Part shown: positions 41,947 through 51,260 of the stretch, piece after piece
Numbering within the stretch: the first letter of the stretch is position 1
Layout of the letters: every line of letters begins with the position of its first letter
Source: Sulfurospirillum sp001602955
GTDB lineage: Bacteria; Campylobacterota; Campylobacteria; Campylobacterales; Sulfurospirillaceae
Direction: 5' to 3'
NCBI GenBank assembly: GCA_001602955.1
Contig: LVAC01000008.1
Location: 112,699-176,698 of the forward strand
Length of the DNA stretch: 64,000 nucleotides
Program-made: the position numbers and the translations under genes
Notes under the pieces: generated by a model
Told to the model about the DNA's origin: nothing
Seen by the model: the letters and a program-made list of their open reading frames with translations, nothing else
The model's database searches: none

Positions 41947-43377
41947 ATGGGTAAATTCGTTAACAGTGTTGAAGAATTTTTCAAATACTGTGCTGACAAT
42001 GAAGTTGAATTCGTCGATTTTCGTTTCACGGACATGAAAGGAACATGGCATCACCTTACGTATACGATGGAAGCCATCAGTGCAGATTCTTTTACAAACG
42101 GTATTCCTTTTGACGGTTCTTCTATCGAAGCATGGCAACCGATTAATAAATCCGACATGTTATTGAAACCGGAAGCCGAAACTGCATTTTTAGATCCTTT
42201 TACGGCAGATTCGACCGTTGTCGTTTTTTGCGACGTTTTTGATATTTACAAAGGCGAATTATACGAAAAATGCCCAAGAAGCATCGCGAAAAAAACATTG
42301 AAATACCTTGCCGAAACAGGCTTAGGCGACGTCGCTTATTTCGGTCCTGAAAACGAATTTTTCGTATTCGACGATGTTAAAGTCAGAGACGATATCAACT
42401 GCTCATACTATGAAGTCGACTCCGAAGAAGGTACATGGAATAGCGCAAAAAGTTATACCGACGGCTACAACACGGGTCATCGCCCCGGCACAAAAGGCGG
42501 TTACTTTCCGGTTCAACCGATTGACACGATGGTCGACTTACGTGCCGAAATGGTTCAAACACTTAAACAAATCGGTCTTGAAGTTTTCGTACTTCACCAC
42601 GAAGTGGCACAAGGACAAGGCGAAATCGGCGTTAAATTCGGCTCGTTGATCGAAGCGGCGGATAACGTTCAAAAATACAAATACGTCGTCAAAATGGTCG
42701 CACACCTTAACGGTAAAACGGCAACCTTTATGCCAAAACCGCTTTACGGCGATAACGGTAACGGTATGCACGTTCACCAATCTATCTGGAAAGATGGCAA
42801 AAATATGTTCTTTAAAGCGGGCGAATACGCTAACCTTAGCGACATGGCACGCTGGTACATCGGCGGTATCTTGAAACATGCGCGTAGCGTTGCGGCATTT
42901 ACAAACCCGTCAACCAACTCTTACAAACGTTTGATCCCAGGATTTGAAGCACCTTCAATCCTTACGTACTCTATGCAAAATCGTTCTGCATCTTGCCGTA
43001 TTCCTTACGGTGCGGGCGAAAAATCCGTACGTGTCGAGATGCGATTCCCAGATTCCACTTCATGCCCTTATTTAGCGTTTGCCGCTATGCTTCTTGCGGG
43101 AATCGACGGTATCAAAACAAAAACCGAGCCGGTAGGTCCAATGGATGAAGACTTATTTGAATTGACACTCGATGAAATCAGAGAAAAAGGTATCAACCAA
43201 ATGCCTCATACCCTAAGAGGTTCTCTTGAAGCGTTGATTCGCGACAATGACTATCTTAAACCGGTTATGACTCCCGAGTTTTTAGATACGTACCAACACT
43301 ACAAATTCGAAACGCAAGTTTGGCCGGACGAAGCAAGACCTACGGCGTTTGAATTTAAAACCGTATTTTCGTGCTAG
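41947..43377 (+). CDS. glnA: Glutamine synthetase type I
   Basis: Dodecameric enzyme for ammonium assimilation, 476 residues. Signatures: FDGSSIEAWQPINKSDM, GPENEFFVFDDV (metal Glu), KYVVKMVAHLNGKTATFMPKPLYGDNGNGMHVHQS split over the active site (NGNGMHVHQSIW), and NRSASCRIP. At the place of the adenylylated Tyr of E. coli (NLYDLP) this protein has DLFELT, so Phe replaces Tyr and GlnE-type control is not possible; Helicobacter GlnA is known for the same change. Codon use looks highly expressed. A strong terminator follows. Confidence 0.97.
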   Translation: MGKFVNSVEEFFKYCADNEVEFVDFRFTDMKGTWHHLTYTMEAISADSFTNGIPFDGSSIEAWQPINKSDMLLKPEAETAFLDPFTADSTVVVFCDVFDIYKGELYEKCPRSIAKKTLKYLAETGLGDVAYFGPENEFFVFDDVKVRDDINCSYYEVDSEEGTWNSAKSYTDGYNTGHRPGTKGGYFPVQPIDTMVDLRAEMVQTLKQIGLEVFVLHHEVAQGQGEIGVKFGSLIEAADNVQKYKYVVKMVAHLNGKTATFMPKPLYGDNGNGMHVHQSIWKDGKNMFFKAGEYANLSDMARWYIGGILKHARSVAAFTNPSTNSYKRLIPGFEAPSILTYSMQNRSASCRIPYGAGEKSVRVEMRFPDSTSCPYLAFAAMLLAGIDGIKTKTEPVGPMDEDLFELTLDEIREKGINQMPHTLRGSLEALIRDNDYLKPVMTPEFLDTYQHYKFETQVWPDEARPTAFEFKTVFSC

Positions 43378-43397
43378 TCTAAGCCCTAATACACCTC

Positions 43398-43440
43398 AAG
43401 GGAAGCGCGACTCGCAAGAGTCGCCTTCCCTTTTTTATTT
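43398..43440 (+). terminator. Rho-independent terminator of glnA
   Basis: A stem pairing AAGGGAAGCGCGACTC with GAGTCGCCTTCCCTT (one mismatch), closed by a short GCAA loop, is followed at once by TTTTTTATTTT. It is the clearest intrinsic terminator in the window. Confidence 0.9.
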
Positions 43441-43750
43441 TACACGCTTTTCGGGCAAAGCCCGCAAAGCTACGTTGCGACTGCGCACTAAAGCTTGACT
43501 CTTCGAGTCAGAATCTAATCGGTTAACATATACTTTTTACGTTTTACACGCTTTTCGGGCAAAGCCCGCAAAGCTACGTTGCGACTGCGCACTAAAGCTT
43601 GACNGCTACGTTGCGACTGCGCACTAAAGCTTGACTCTTCGAGTCAGAATCTAATCGGTTAACATGTACTTTTTACGTTTTACACGCTTTTCGGGCAAAG
43701 CCCGCAAAGCTACGTTGCGACTGCGCACTAAAGCTTGACTTCGAGTCACA
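43441..43750. repeat. Tandem repeat of about 104 bp with internal hairpins
   Basis: The unit begins TACACGCTTTTCGGGCAAAG. Copies begin at 43441, 43545 and 43681; the second is broken at 43604 by an N and then restarts 28 bases into the unit, and the last is cut short near 43750. Each unit holds a CGGGC/GCCCG hairpin and, except where truncated, a GACTCTTCGAGTC hairpin. Copies are nearly identical; one difference is ACATATAC against ACATGTAC. No open frame of note crosses it. The rest of the glnA-PBP1A spacer (43751-43849) holds nothing I recognise. Confidence 0.92.
43604..43604. other. Ambiguous base (assembly join) inside the tandem repeat
   Basis: A single N sits where one repeat copy stops and another restarts out of phase. 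This is the pattern of two contigs joined inside a repeat, so the true copy number here is unknown. Confidence 0.9.
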
Positions 43751-43849
43751 GAATCCAATCCAACATGTAGAAGAGATTGTAACCTATTTTTACCGGTAAA
43801 GGCGTTGAGACCGACATTCTTAAAGATGTTGTCGGCGCATGAACGCTTG

Positions 43850-45772
43850 TTAGAACATCAAGCCGCCTTCGTCTTGTTGCTGTTTAATCGTCACTTTCGG
43901 AAAAGGCGATTTTTCGGTAAAGTATTCGATAACGCCGTTAATTTTGCGTGAACCGACGCCTTCTGGCATTTTAAATTCTCTCGTCGTTTCAGGGTACATC
44001 TCAAGGTATTTACCCATAAAATATTTAAATGCCGGAGCTGCCGCACGACCGCCCGTTTCGCCTTTTTTCAGCGGCGTGTTGTTATCGTTGCCGTACCATG
44101 TGATGATTTCGATGTCCGGAGAAAACCCGCAAAACCATGTATCTACGTTGCTGTTCGTCGTACCGGTTTTTCCGGCGATTTCAATGCCTGCAACTTGCGC
44201 ATTTCTTCCGGTACCGCGCTTAACGACTTCACGCATCATATCGATCATCAAAAAGCTTTGCTCCGGAGTCGTTACCGTCGTAGACTTCGTCTCGTAAACC
44301 TTTTCGACGCCGTCACGATTGATGACTTTTTTGACCAAAAGCGGCTCCGTTTTAACCCCGTAATTCGGAAACATTGAATAAAAACTACTGAATTCCAAAG
44401 GTGAAATACCGAAACTTCCGAGGGCTAAAGTCAAGTCCATCGAAAGGCTTTTAAATCCGTCTTTTTTCAACTCTTTATAAACGCTATCGAGTCCCAAGAT
44501 CGAGAGTAGATTGATCGTCGCAAGGTTGCGCGAATGCACCAACGCTTCTTTAAGCGTAATCAAGCCCTCAAAATCGTTTTCATAATTTTTCGGTTTCCAC
44601 TCTTCGTCCGTTTCGCTGTTGACGAACGTACGCGAAATATCGGGAATTTCGGAAAGCGGCGAATACCCCCAATCCAATGCTTTTTGATAAATAAACGGCT
44701 TGAAACTCGAACCGGGTTGGCGTTTACTTTGGGTGGCACGGTTAAAACTGCTTTTGGCATAATCGATACCGCCGACCAAAGCCAACACGTTACCCGAACC
44801 GTTTTCCATAACCACCATTGCACCGTTGAGTTCGGAGAGATTCATATCTTTCGCGCGCGATGCCATACCGTTATAACCGACTTTTAACGCTTCTTGTGCC
44901 AAATGCTGGAGCTTCAAATCCACGGTCGTATAGATCTGATAACCGCCTTTTTTCAGATCGTCGTATTCGCTTCCGACCGCTTTTACGACCTCATCGACGA
45001 CGTAAGGAGCGCGATTGCGCGTTAAGGTTTCGTCATATACGACGGGATGCTCTAACGTAGCTTTGGTGTATTCTGCTTCGCTGATCCAACCGAGCGTATA
45101 CATACGATTGACGACTTGATTGGCACGGCTTAAAGAGAGGTCCATATGACGCGTCGGATCGTACGAACTCGGAGCTTTCGGAAGCCCGACTAAAATCGCG
45201 ATCTCTTTGATGCTCAAAGCATCGAGGTTTTTTTTGAAATACCCGAGTGCCGCTGTTTTAATACCGTAATAGCCGTGTCCGAAATACACATGGTTAAAAT
45301 AGCGTTCTAAAATCTCTTCTTTACTAAGCTCCGCTTCGACGATGTAAGCTAAAACCGCTTCGTTCAGTTTGCGCGAAAGCGTTTTTTGACGTGTTAAAAC
45401 GGTATTTTTAATCAATTGTTGCGTCACCGTACTAGCCCCCTCGACCATCTTCATCGCTTGAAGGTCTTTGACGAGTGCTCTGAAAATCGCTTCGAGATTA
45501 ATACCGCTGTGCTCGAAAAACGACGTATCTTCGGTTGCGACCAAAGCTTCGATCACCCGCGCGGGAATCTCTTTGTACTCGACGAACAAACGGTTTTCTT
45601 CATCAAATAAATTGGCTATCAATTCGCCGTTACGATCGTAAATCTGCGTGGTTAGTTTCGGACTGTAATGAATAATTTTATCGGCATCGAAACGAATTTG
45701 CGCGTAGAGAAAAAGTACGGCTAAAATGCCGGCAAACATAATCATAAAAATCGTCGTTAAAATAAATTTCAC
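43850..45772 (-). CDS. Class A penicillin-binding protein 1A
   Basis: Bifunctional peptidoglycan glycosyltransferase and transpeptidase, 640 residues. One N-terminal membrane helix; GT51 domain with ATEDTSFFEHSGIN (catalytic Glu) and GASTVTQQLIKN; transpeptidase with QPGSSFKPFIY (SxxK), SRN in VHSRNLATIN, and KTGTTNSNVDTWF. It is the last gene of the alaS-maf-bioF-ABC-PBP run and overlaps the ABC ATPase gene by 4 bp. It corresponds to the single class A enzyme (pbpA/mrcA) of most Campylobacterota. Confidence 0.94.
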   Translation of the reverse strand: MKFILTTIFMIMFAGILAVLFLYAQIRFDADKIIHYSPKLTTQIYDRNGELIANLFDEENRLFVEYKEIPARVIEALVATEDTSFFEHSGINLEAIFRALVKDLQAMKMVEGASTVTQQLIKNTVLTRQKTLSRKLNEAVLAYIVEAELSKEEILERYFNHVYFGHGYYGIKTAALGYFKKNLDALSIKEIAILVGLPKAPSSYDPTRHMDLSLSRANQVVNRMYTLGWISEAEYTKATLEHPVVYDETLTRNRAPYVVDEVVKAVGSEYDDLKKGGYQIYTTVDLKLQHLAQEALKVGYNGMASRAKDMNLSELNGAMVVMENGSGNVLALVGGIDYAKSSFNRATQSKRQPGSSFKPFIYQKALDWGYSPLSEIPDISRTFVNSETDEEWKPKNYENDFEGLITLKEALVHSRNLATINLLSILGLDSVYKELKKDGFKSLSMDLTLALGSFGISPLEFSSFYSMFPNYGVKTEPLLVKKVINRDGVEKVYETKSTTVTTPEQSFLMIDMMREVVKRGTGRNAQVAGIEIAGKTGTTNSNVDTWFCGFSPDIEIITWYGNDNNTPLKKGETGGRAAAPAFKYFMGKYLEMYPETTREFKMPEGVGSRKINGVIEYFTEKSPFPKVTIKQQQDEGGLMF

Positions 45773-46464
45773 GTTCTAAAACTCCTTTGTTTAAATCCGG
45801 AAGCAAATAAGGCTTGCGTATAGGCTTCTTTCGGAGACGAAAAAATGTCCGAACCGCGCCCTTGCTCGATCAATCGTCCGTTTTGTAAAATACCGACTTC
45901 GTCGCACACGTTGCGAATGGTTTCGATATCGTGCGTGACAAAAAGCATATCAAAACCGTAAACGTTTTGCAACCGCCGTATCAAGCGCAATACGGTCTCT
46001 TTGCTCTCTTCGTCCAACGCCGTCGTCGGTTCGTCTAAAAGCAAGAGTTTCGGCTCCAAAGAAAGTGCCATCGCAATACAAATACGTTGCAATTGCCCGC
46101 CGCTGAGTTCGGAAGGAAAGCGATTGGCTAAAGCAGGATCCAGTTCGACCATTTCTAAATAGGCGTTTGTTTTGGCTTCGTCCCGAAGAAATTGCCGCCC
46201 TATTTTGGTTAAGGGAGAGAGTGCCGTAAACGGGTTTTGAGGAACAAATGCGACCGTATGTCCGCGAACGAGTTCATACGAAGCGTGATACTCTAACGTC
46301 ACGTCCAAAGCCTGAGGCAACATCCCCAAAAGTGCTTTGAGCGTCAAACTTTTTCCACTGCCGCTTTGCCCGATCAGAGCAAACGAGCGTTCAAACGAAA
46401 ACGCCGTATCGACAAGAACGTGTTCTTGATGGCAGATCGTTAAACGCTGACATGTAAAGCTCAA
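45769..46464 (-). CDS. Orphan ABC transporter ATP-binding protein (peptide/nickel type)
   Basis: 231-residue ATPase with complete motifs: Walker A GQSGSGKSLTLKALLG, Q-loop VPQNPFTALSP, signature LSGGQLQRICIAMAL, Walker B LLLLDEPTTALD and H-loop FVTHD. The sequence is closest in style to DppD/OppD/NikD-type subunits but lacks their C-terminal extension. No permease, binding protein or second ATPase is adjacent; it is squeezed between bioF and PBP1A with 4-bp overlaps on both sides. Its substrate is unknown; it may pair with a permease encoded elsewhere. Confidence 0.85.
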   Translation of the reverse strand: MSFTCQRLTICHQEHVLVDTAFSFERSFALIGQSGSGKSLTLKALLGMLPQALDVTLEYHASYELVRGHTVAFVPQNPFTALSPLTKIGRQFLRDEAKTNAYLEMVELDPALANRFPSELSGGQLQRICIAMALSLEPKLLLLDEPTTALDEESKETVLRLIRRLQNVYGFDMLFVTHDIETIRNVCDEVGILQNGRLIEQGRGSDIFSSPKEAYTQALFASGFKQRSFRT

Positions 46465-47552
46465 GCATGCGCCTTTTCAATCAACAAACAAAGCGTTTCC
46501 AAATCTTCGATAGACTCCGCTAATCGCGGAATGATCCGCAAAATAGGCGCGGGAACGGTCGGCGGTCGAATCGCACCGACCGTAAATCCTGCTTCCAAAA
46601 GACTCTTTTGCAAGGCTAAAGTTTGTGCGTTATCTTCCATCGCATACGAGCCGATCAGTCCGGGCATCGTGATCTGGAGGCGTTTTTGCATCAGCGTTTG
46701 GCGCACATTAATCGCCTCTTTTAAGCTGTGTGCGTGTTTCATCACGTATAAAAAACCTTGGTATCCCAGCGCAATGTCAAAAAGCGAAGGAGCCGTCGTG
46801 TAAATAATCGCCTTGGCGCGGTTATTTAAAAACTCGGCAATATGCGCACTGCATAAGATATACGCTCCGTAACTGCCTAACGCTTTTCCAAGCGTGCCCA
46901 TTTTGATATGATTGGCTTGGGGCGTAATACCGAATAAGTCGAAAACACCGCGAAGATGGTCTCCCACGACGCCCACACTGTGCGCTTCATCGACGATCAA
47001 TAAGGCGTTGTAGCGATCGGCAATCTCGAAAATCGCACGGTTTAGAAGATCTCCGCTCATGGAGTAAATGCCCTCGACCGCGATAATCACGCGGTTATGA
47101 GGACGAGAGTTGATGAGGCTTTCCAAATGATCGGCGTCGTTGTGTCGAAACGTCAAGACTTCCGCATCCACCGTTTTGGACGCCACCATACCGCTGGCAT
47201 GATACTCTTCATCCAAAATCAATAGGTCTTTTTTACGCGGTAACGCTTCTATCAACGAAAAATTGGCTAAAAAACCGCTTCCGCATACCAACGCCGTTTC
47301 AAATCCGTTTTGACGCGCGACCAATGTTTCAAATTCTTCATGAATCGGGTGATAGCCGTTGACCAAAATCGATGCTTTGGGCGCATGTGTTTTGTACATC
47401 GAAACGTGCGCAACCGCACGTTCAAAAAGCGTTTTATTTTCGGCAAGTCCCAAATAGTCGTTGGAGCTAAAATCGTGAATGCCTTCATCGTATACCGTTT
47501 TGGTTCGGTATCGGTTGGCTTTGCGGATGGCTTGAAGTTCGTGTTCGTACAT
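46461..47552 (-). CDS. bioF: 8-amino-7-oxononanoate synthase (or related alpha-oxoamine synthase)
   Basis: PLP enzyme condensing pimeloyl thioester with alanine in biotin synthesis; 363 residues. Features: HDFSSNDYLGLAENKTL, DEEYHASGMVAS, EGIYSMSGDLLNRAIFEI, IVDEAHSVGVVGDHLRG and the PLP-lysine in KMGTLGKALGSYGAY. The length and first motif favour BioF over 2-amino-3-ketobutyrate ligase, and bioD at 26 kb supports a biotin pathway. It is embedded in a maf-PBP operon with no other bio gene beside it. Confidence 0.85.
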   Translation of the reverse strand: MYEHELQAIRKANRYRTKTVYDEGIHDFSSNDYLGLAENKTLFERAVAHVSMYKTHAPKASILVNGYHPIHEEFETLVARQNGFETALVCGSGFLANFSLIEALPRKKDLLILDEEYHASGMVASKTVDAEVLTFRHNDADHLESLINSRPHNRVIIAVEGIYSMSGDLLNRAIFEIADRYNALLIVDEAHSVGVVGDHLRGVFDLFGITPQANHIKMGTLGKALGSYGAYILCSAHIAEFLNNRAKAIIYTTAPSLFDIALGYQGFLYVMKHAHSLKEAINVRQTLMQKRLQITMPGLIGSYAMEDNAQTLALQKSLLEAGFTVGAIRPPTVPAPILRIIPRLAESIEDLETLCLLIEKAHA

Positions 47553-47554
47553 CG

Positions 47555-48106
47555 TTAGGATAAAAACGGTAGCAGTCTTTCGACGCTTAAGCCCATGGCG
47601 GTACTTTCCAGCCCCGTGACCTCTTGAATGTAAGATTTACAAAAGCCTTCGACCATGCATGCCCCTGCTTTGCCGACCCACGCGTCGGTGTTTAAATAGG
47701 CTTCCAAATCCGCTTTTTCAAACGGCGCAAAACGATAATTCGTTGACGCAAGGTCGATCAATTCGCACGTTTTGGATTTATAAATCATACATGTAATAAT
47801 GCTGACCGTATTCCCGCTTTGAAGCTCTAAAATGCGTTTGGCGTCCGCTCGATCTTTGGCTTTTCGTAAAATCTGGCGGTTTGCCGTAACAACCGTATCG
47901 GCGCATAAAACGGGCATATCTAATGCGTAAGTGTCAAGATAACTTTGCATCTTTCCTTTCGTGGCGTGATACACGAAATGTGCCGGATCGTCGATGCATA
48001 ATTGTTCTTCGTCAAATCCCGTATCCCTTTGCACGAAAGGAACGCAAAATCGACTCAAAAGTTCCGCTCGGGTTATCGAAGAAGAGCCTAGTACGATGGT
48101 TTGCAT
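47555..48106 (-). CDS. maf: Maf-like nucleoside triphosphate pyrophosphatase
   Basis: House-cleaning NTPase that hydrolyses modified or canonical NTPs, 183 residues. N-terminal LGSSSITRAELL (the SxxR motif), ADTVVTANRQILRKAKDRADA and the C-terminal GLESTAMGLSVERL are typical. It lies 1 bp after the small membrane-protein gene and 2 bp before bioF. The alaS-maf order is shared with other Campylobacterota. Confidence 0.92.
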   Translation of the reverse strand: MQTIVLGSSSITRAELLSRFCVPFVQRDTGFDEEQLCIDDPAHFVYHATKGKMQSYLDTYALDMPVLCADTVVTANRQILRKAKDRADAKRILELQSGNTVSIITCMIYKSKTCELIDLASTNYRFAPFEKADLEAYLNTDAWVGKAGACMVEGFCKSYIQEVTGLESTAMGLSVERLLPFLS

Positions 48107-48107
48107 C

Positions 48108-48605
48108 TTAATAACCCCTCAAAATCACGCCGAAATAGACTGAAATCAATGCCAATAAAAGATTGAGCGGGATCAAATAGCGCACCATCAAGATGACGTT
48201 TTCTTCCGTCTCGATGTAATTTTCTTCGTCAAAACCTTTTTTGGCTTTCAGATATTTGAAGTACATGTAAATAAAATTGAAAGTAATAAACGTCCACAAC
48301 GCCTCTTTCGTATGCACCATAATGTTACTCATCGGATGACCGTTTTTAAACCCTAATCCGATATGCATAAACACGGACGTACCGGCGATAATCAACATCA
48401 CCGGAACCAGAAAAACGATATACCGACGTAGCATATTGATGCAACTGGTAAATTTAATCTTTACGTCGGGAATGTCCACTTCGACCGGTTGAATCACAAA
48501 GCGCATCACAAACATACTGCCGATAAGAATAGCGGCACTGATGATATGCAAAAAGACGATGATTCGACTAAAATCGCTGAAGATTTCCGTAATCAGATCT
48601 CGCAT
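48108..48605 (-). CDS. Uncharacterised four-helix membrane protein
   Basis: 165 residues with four predicted membrane helices (about 13-35, 60-82, 100-118, 140-162). The first helix carries a conserved-looking IVFLHIISAAILIGSMFVMRF, and a His also occurs in FMHIGLGF and VHTKEALW, which recalls CopD/haem-copper-type helical bundles, but I cannot assign a family. It lies 3 bp after alaS and 1 bp before maf, so it is co-transcribed with them. Confidence 0.8.
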   Translation of the reverse strand: MRDLITEIFSDFSRIIVFLHIISAAILIGSMFVMRFVIQPVEVDIPDVKIKFTSCINMLRRYIVFLVPVMLIIAGTSVFMHIGLGFKNGHPMSNIMVHTKEALWTFITFNFIYMYFKYLKAKKGFDEENYIETEENVILMVRYLIPLNLLLALISVYFGVILRGY

Positions 48606-48608
48606 CGT

Positions 48609-51155
48609 TTATCCTTGAAGTCCCGCCTTGGCATACGCAAGGGCGGCTTGTTTTGCCTCTTCGATCTTAGAAGCGTCTTTCCCGCCCGCTTGTGCGAAAT
48701 CGTCTCTTCCTCCGCCTCCGCCGCCGACGATCGGAGCAATCGCTTTAATCCATGCACCCGCTTTAATCGGCGCGTTTTTAACGCCCGCGGCGATCATCAC
48801 TTTGTCGTCTTTTTCTTGAAGCAATAAAACCGCAACCGCGTCTCTTTCGTTTTTCAAATCATCGATTCGCGCTTTGATATCGCCCGCGCTTAAAACGTCG
48901 ACGATCACTTCGACGCCGTTCATCTGCAAGGATTCGACGGCTTTTCCTGCCTGTGCGTTGAGAGATTCTACTTCGGATTTTAACGTTTTGAGCTCTTCTT
49001 TCAGACGGTTAATGCCGATCAACGGCTCTTTATGTTTCACGCTCTCTTTAATCGCTTCAAGCTCGCTTCGCATGTTTTGCGCGTACGCCAACGCCGCACC
49101 GCCGCACACGGCTTCGATACGTCGCACGCCGGCACTCACGCCGCTCTCTTTTAAGATGAAAAAGCTTCCGATATGGGCCGTATTGCGTACGTGCGTTCCG
49201 CCGCAAAGCTCGACGCTGGCGTCGCCGAAACTGACGACGCGCACTTCGTTACCGTATTTTTCGCCAAACAGTGCCATCGCACCGCTTTTTTTCGCGTCAT
49301 CGACGTTCATCAATCGCGTAATGCCCTCGACGCCGCTTGCAACGACGGCATTGACGAAAGCTTCGATCTGAGTCAACTCTTCGCTGTTGAGTGCTTTAGG
49401 ATGGGAAAAGTCGAAACGAAGTCGGTCTTTTTCGACCAAACTGCCCGCTTGACTGACATGTTCGCCCAAAACCTTGCGAAGCGCGCTGTGAAGCAAGTGT
49501 GTCGCACTGTGGTGCTTTTCGATCTCCAAGCGTGACGTATCGACGATTAAGTTCACCGTATCGCCGACATGTAAAGGTTTTTCAAGTTCGACCAACGAAA
49601 GGTTCAAATCAAAAAATTTCTTCGTATCGAGCACTTTTCCGTAGCCTTCTACGATTCCTTCATCTCCGCTTTGTCCACCACTCATCGCGTAAAACGGTGT
49701 TTGATCAAACATCACCCAACCGTTTTCGTCCAAGCTTTGAACCTCTTTGAAGTTCTCATCCAACAAGGCCAATATCTTACCCGTTGCCCTCTGGTGCGTG
49801 TAACCGACGAACGCGTTGTGTCCGAATTTTTCCAAGAGCGGTTTAAAATCGCCCTGCGTCGCTTTATCGCCGCTGCCTTTCCAAGAAGCTTTTGAACGTG
49901 CTTTTTGTTCTGCCATCAAGTGTTCAAACTCCGCTTCGTTAACGCTAAGTCCTTTTTCTCTGAGCATATCCGCCGTCAAATCTAAAGGAAATCCGTAAGT
50001 GTCGTACAGTTTAAACGCCACTTCGCCGCTAAACGTCTCTTTGGTGTTGGGAAGCTCTTTTTCAAACAATTCAAGCCCTGAAGCAATCGTCGTGAAAAAG
50101 CTCTCTTCTTCGTTTTTGATCTGTTCGGCAATCGTCTCTTTTTTCTCCGCCAAATAAGGATACTGCTGCGCCATCAAATCACACAAGGTATCGAGCAAGC
50201 GGTACATAAACGGCTCGCGAAGTCCTAAAAGGTATCCGTGTCGTACCGCACGGCGTAAAATTCGACGTAAAACGTATCCGCGACCTACGCGACCGAACGT
50301 CGTTCCTTGCGCTAACAAAAAGGAGACCGCGCGAATATGATCGGCGATGACGCGATAGCTCGCCCCGCTAGCATACGCGTAAGGTTTACCGCACAGTGTC
50401 GCAACGTGATTGAGAAGCGGCATAAAAAGCGATGAGTCGTAGTTGCTAAACACACCCTCTTTGACCGCCGTAACGCGCTCTAGCCCCATTCCCGTATCGA
50501 TCGAAGGTTTGGGAAGTTTGTGTAAAACGCCCGCTTTATCGCGCTCGTACTGCATAAAAACCAGATTCCAAATCTCTAAAAAGCGATCGCCGTCGCCGCC
50601 CATATAATCTTCGGGCGTGTTAAAATGCTCTGCGCCTTGGTCGATGAAGATTTCACTGCACGGACCACACGGTCCCGTATCGCCCATTTGCCAAAAGTTG
50701 TCTTTATCGCCAAAACGCATAATGCGAGAGGCGTCGATGTGTTTTTTCCAAATCGCTTCGGCTTCGTCGTCGCTTTCATGTACGGTCACCCACAGTTTTT
50801 CTTTGGGAAGTTTTAACACTTCGGTGACGAACTCCCACGCATGAGAGATAGCGTCTTCTTTAAAATAATCGCCGAACGAAAAGTTTCCGAGCATCTCGAA
50901 AAAAGTATGATGGCGTGCGGTGTAGCCGACGTTATCAAGGTCGTTATGTTTACCCCCGGCTCGAATACACGTCTGACAACTCGTCGCGCGCGGCGGGTTA
51001 GGACGAGGAACTTCGCCCGTGAAAATACTCTTAAAAGGAACCATACCGGCATTGGTAAACAGCAGCGTCGCATCATCGGGAACGAGAGGCGAACTCTCGA
51101 CGATCTGATGCCCTTTTTGCTCGAAAAACTTTAGAAACTCGGCTCTTACATCCAT
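48609..51155 (-). CDS. alaS: Alanyl-tRNA synthetase
   Basis: Class II synthetase, 848 residues. N-terminal catalytic domain with RPNPPRATSCQTCIRAGGKHND and GDTGPCGPCSEIFID; editing domain with HSATHLLHSALRKVLG and CGGTHVRNTAHIG (zinc site); C-terminal C-Ala domain ending in a glycine-rich GGGGGGRDDFAQAGG. All key residues are present. It is the first gene of a run that continues through maf, bioF and the ABC ATPase to PBP1A. Confidence 0.97.
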   Translation of the reverse strand: MDVRAEFLKFFEQKGHQIVESSPLVPDDATLLFTNAGMVPFKSIFTGEVPRPNPPRATSCQTCIRAGGKHNDLDNVGYTARHHTFFEMLGNFSFGDYFKEDAISHAWEFVTEVLKLPKEKLWVTVHESDDEAEAIWKKHIDASRIMRFGDKDNFWQMGDTGPCGPCSEIFIDQGAEHFNTPEDYMGGDGDRFLEIWNLVFMQYERDKAGVLHKLPKPSIDTGMGLERVTAVKEGVFSNYDSSLFMPLLNHVATLCGKPYAYASGASYRVIADHIRAVSFLLAQGTTFGRVGRGYVLRRILRRAVRHGYLLGLREPFMYRLLDTLCDLMAQQYPYLAEKKETIAEQIKNEEESFFTTIASGLELFEKELPNTKETFSGEVAFKLYDTYGFPLDLTADMLREKGLSVNEAEFEHLMAEQKARSKASWKGSGDKATQGDFKPLLEKFGHNAFVGYTHQRATGKILALLDENFKEVQSLDENGWVMFDQTPFYAMSGGQSGDEGIVEGYGKVLDTKKFFDLNLSLVELEKPLHVGDTVNLIVDTSRLEIEKHHSATHLLHSALRKVLGEHVSQAGSLVEKDRLRFDFSHPKALNSEELTQIEAFVNAVVASGVEGITRLMNVDDAKKSGAMALFGEKYGNEVRVVSFGDASVELCGGTHVRNTAHIGSFFILKESGVSAGVRRIEAVCGGAALAYAQNMRSELEAIKESVKHKEPLIGINRLKEELKTLKSEVESLNAQAGKAVESLQMNGVEVIVDVLSAGDIKARIDDLKNERDAVAVLLLQEKDDKVMIAAGVKNAPIKAGAWIKAIAPIVGGGGGGRDDFAQAGGKDASKIEEAKQAALAYAKAGLQG

Positions 51156-51260
51156 ACTTTTTTCCCTATTTCATGATTCAAAATTGATCTATTTTAACGA
51201 AAAAACCTAAAGGCTATTATTAAATGCCCTAAAATACTCCGTTGAAGGGAGCTTTTAACG

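Noticed and set aside
43441..43750. CRISPR array
   Set aside because: The unit is about 104 bp and repeats in full with no unique spacers; no cas genes are near.
50813..51134. Open frames on both strands within the 5' part of alaS
   Set aside because: They are shadows of alaS, which has complete synthetase motifs in this stretch.
51156..51260. Intrinsic terminator after the GH17 gene
   Set aside because: A CTCC/GGAG stem of four base pairs followed by TATTTT is too weak to call.
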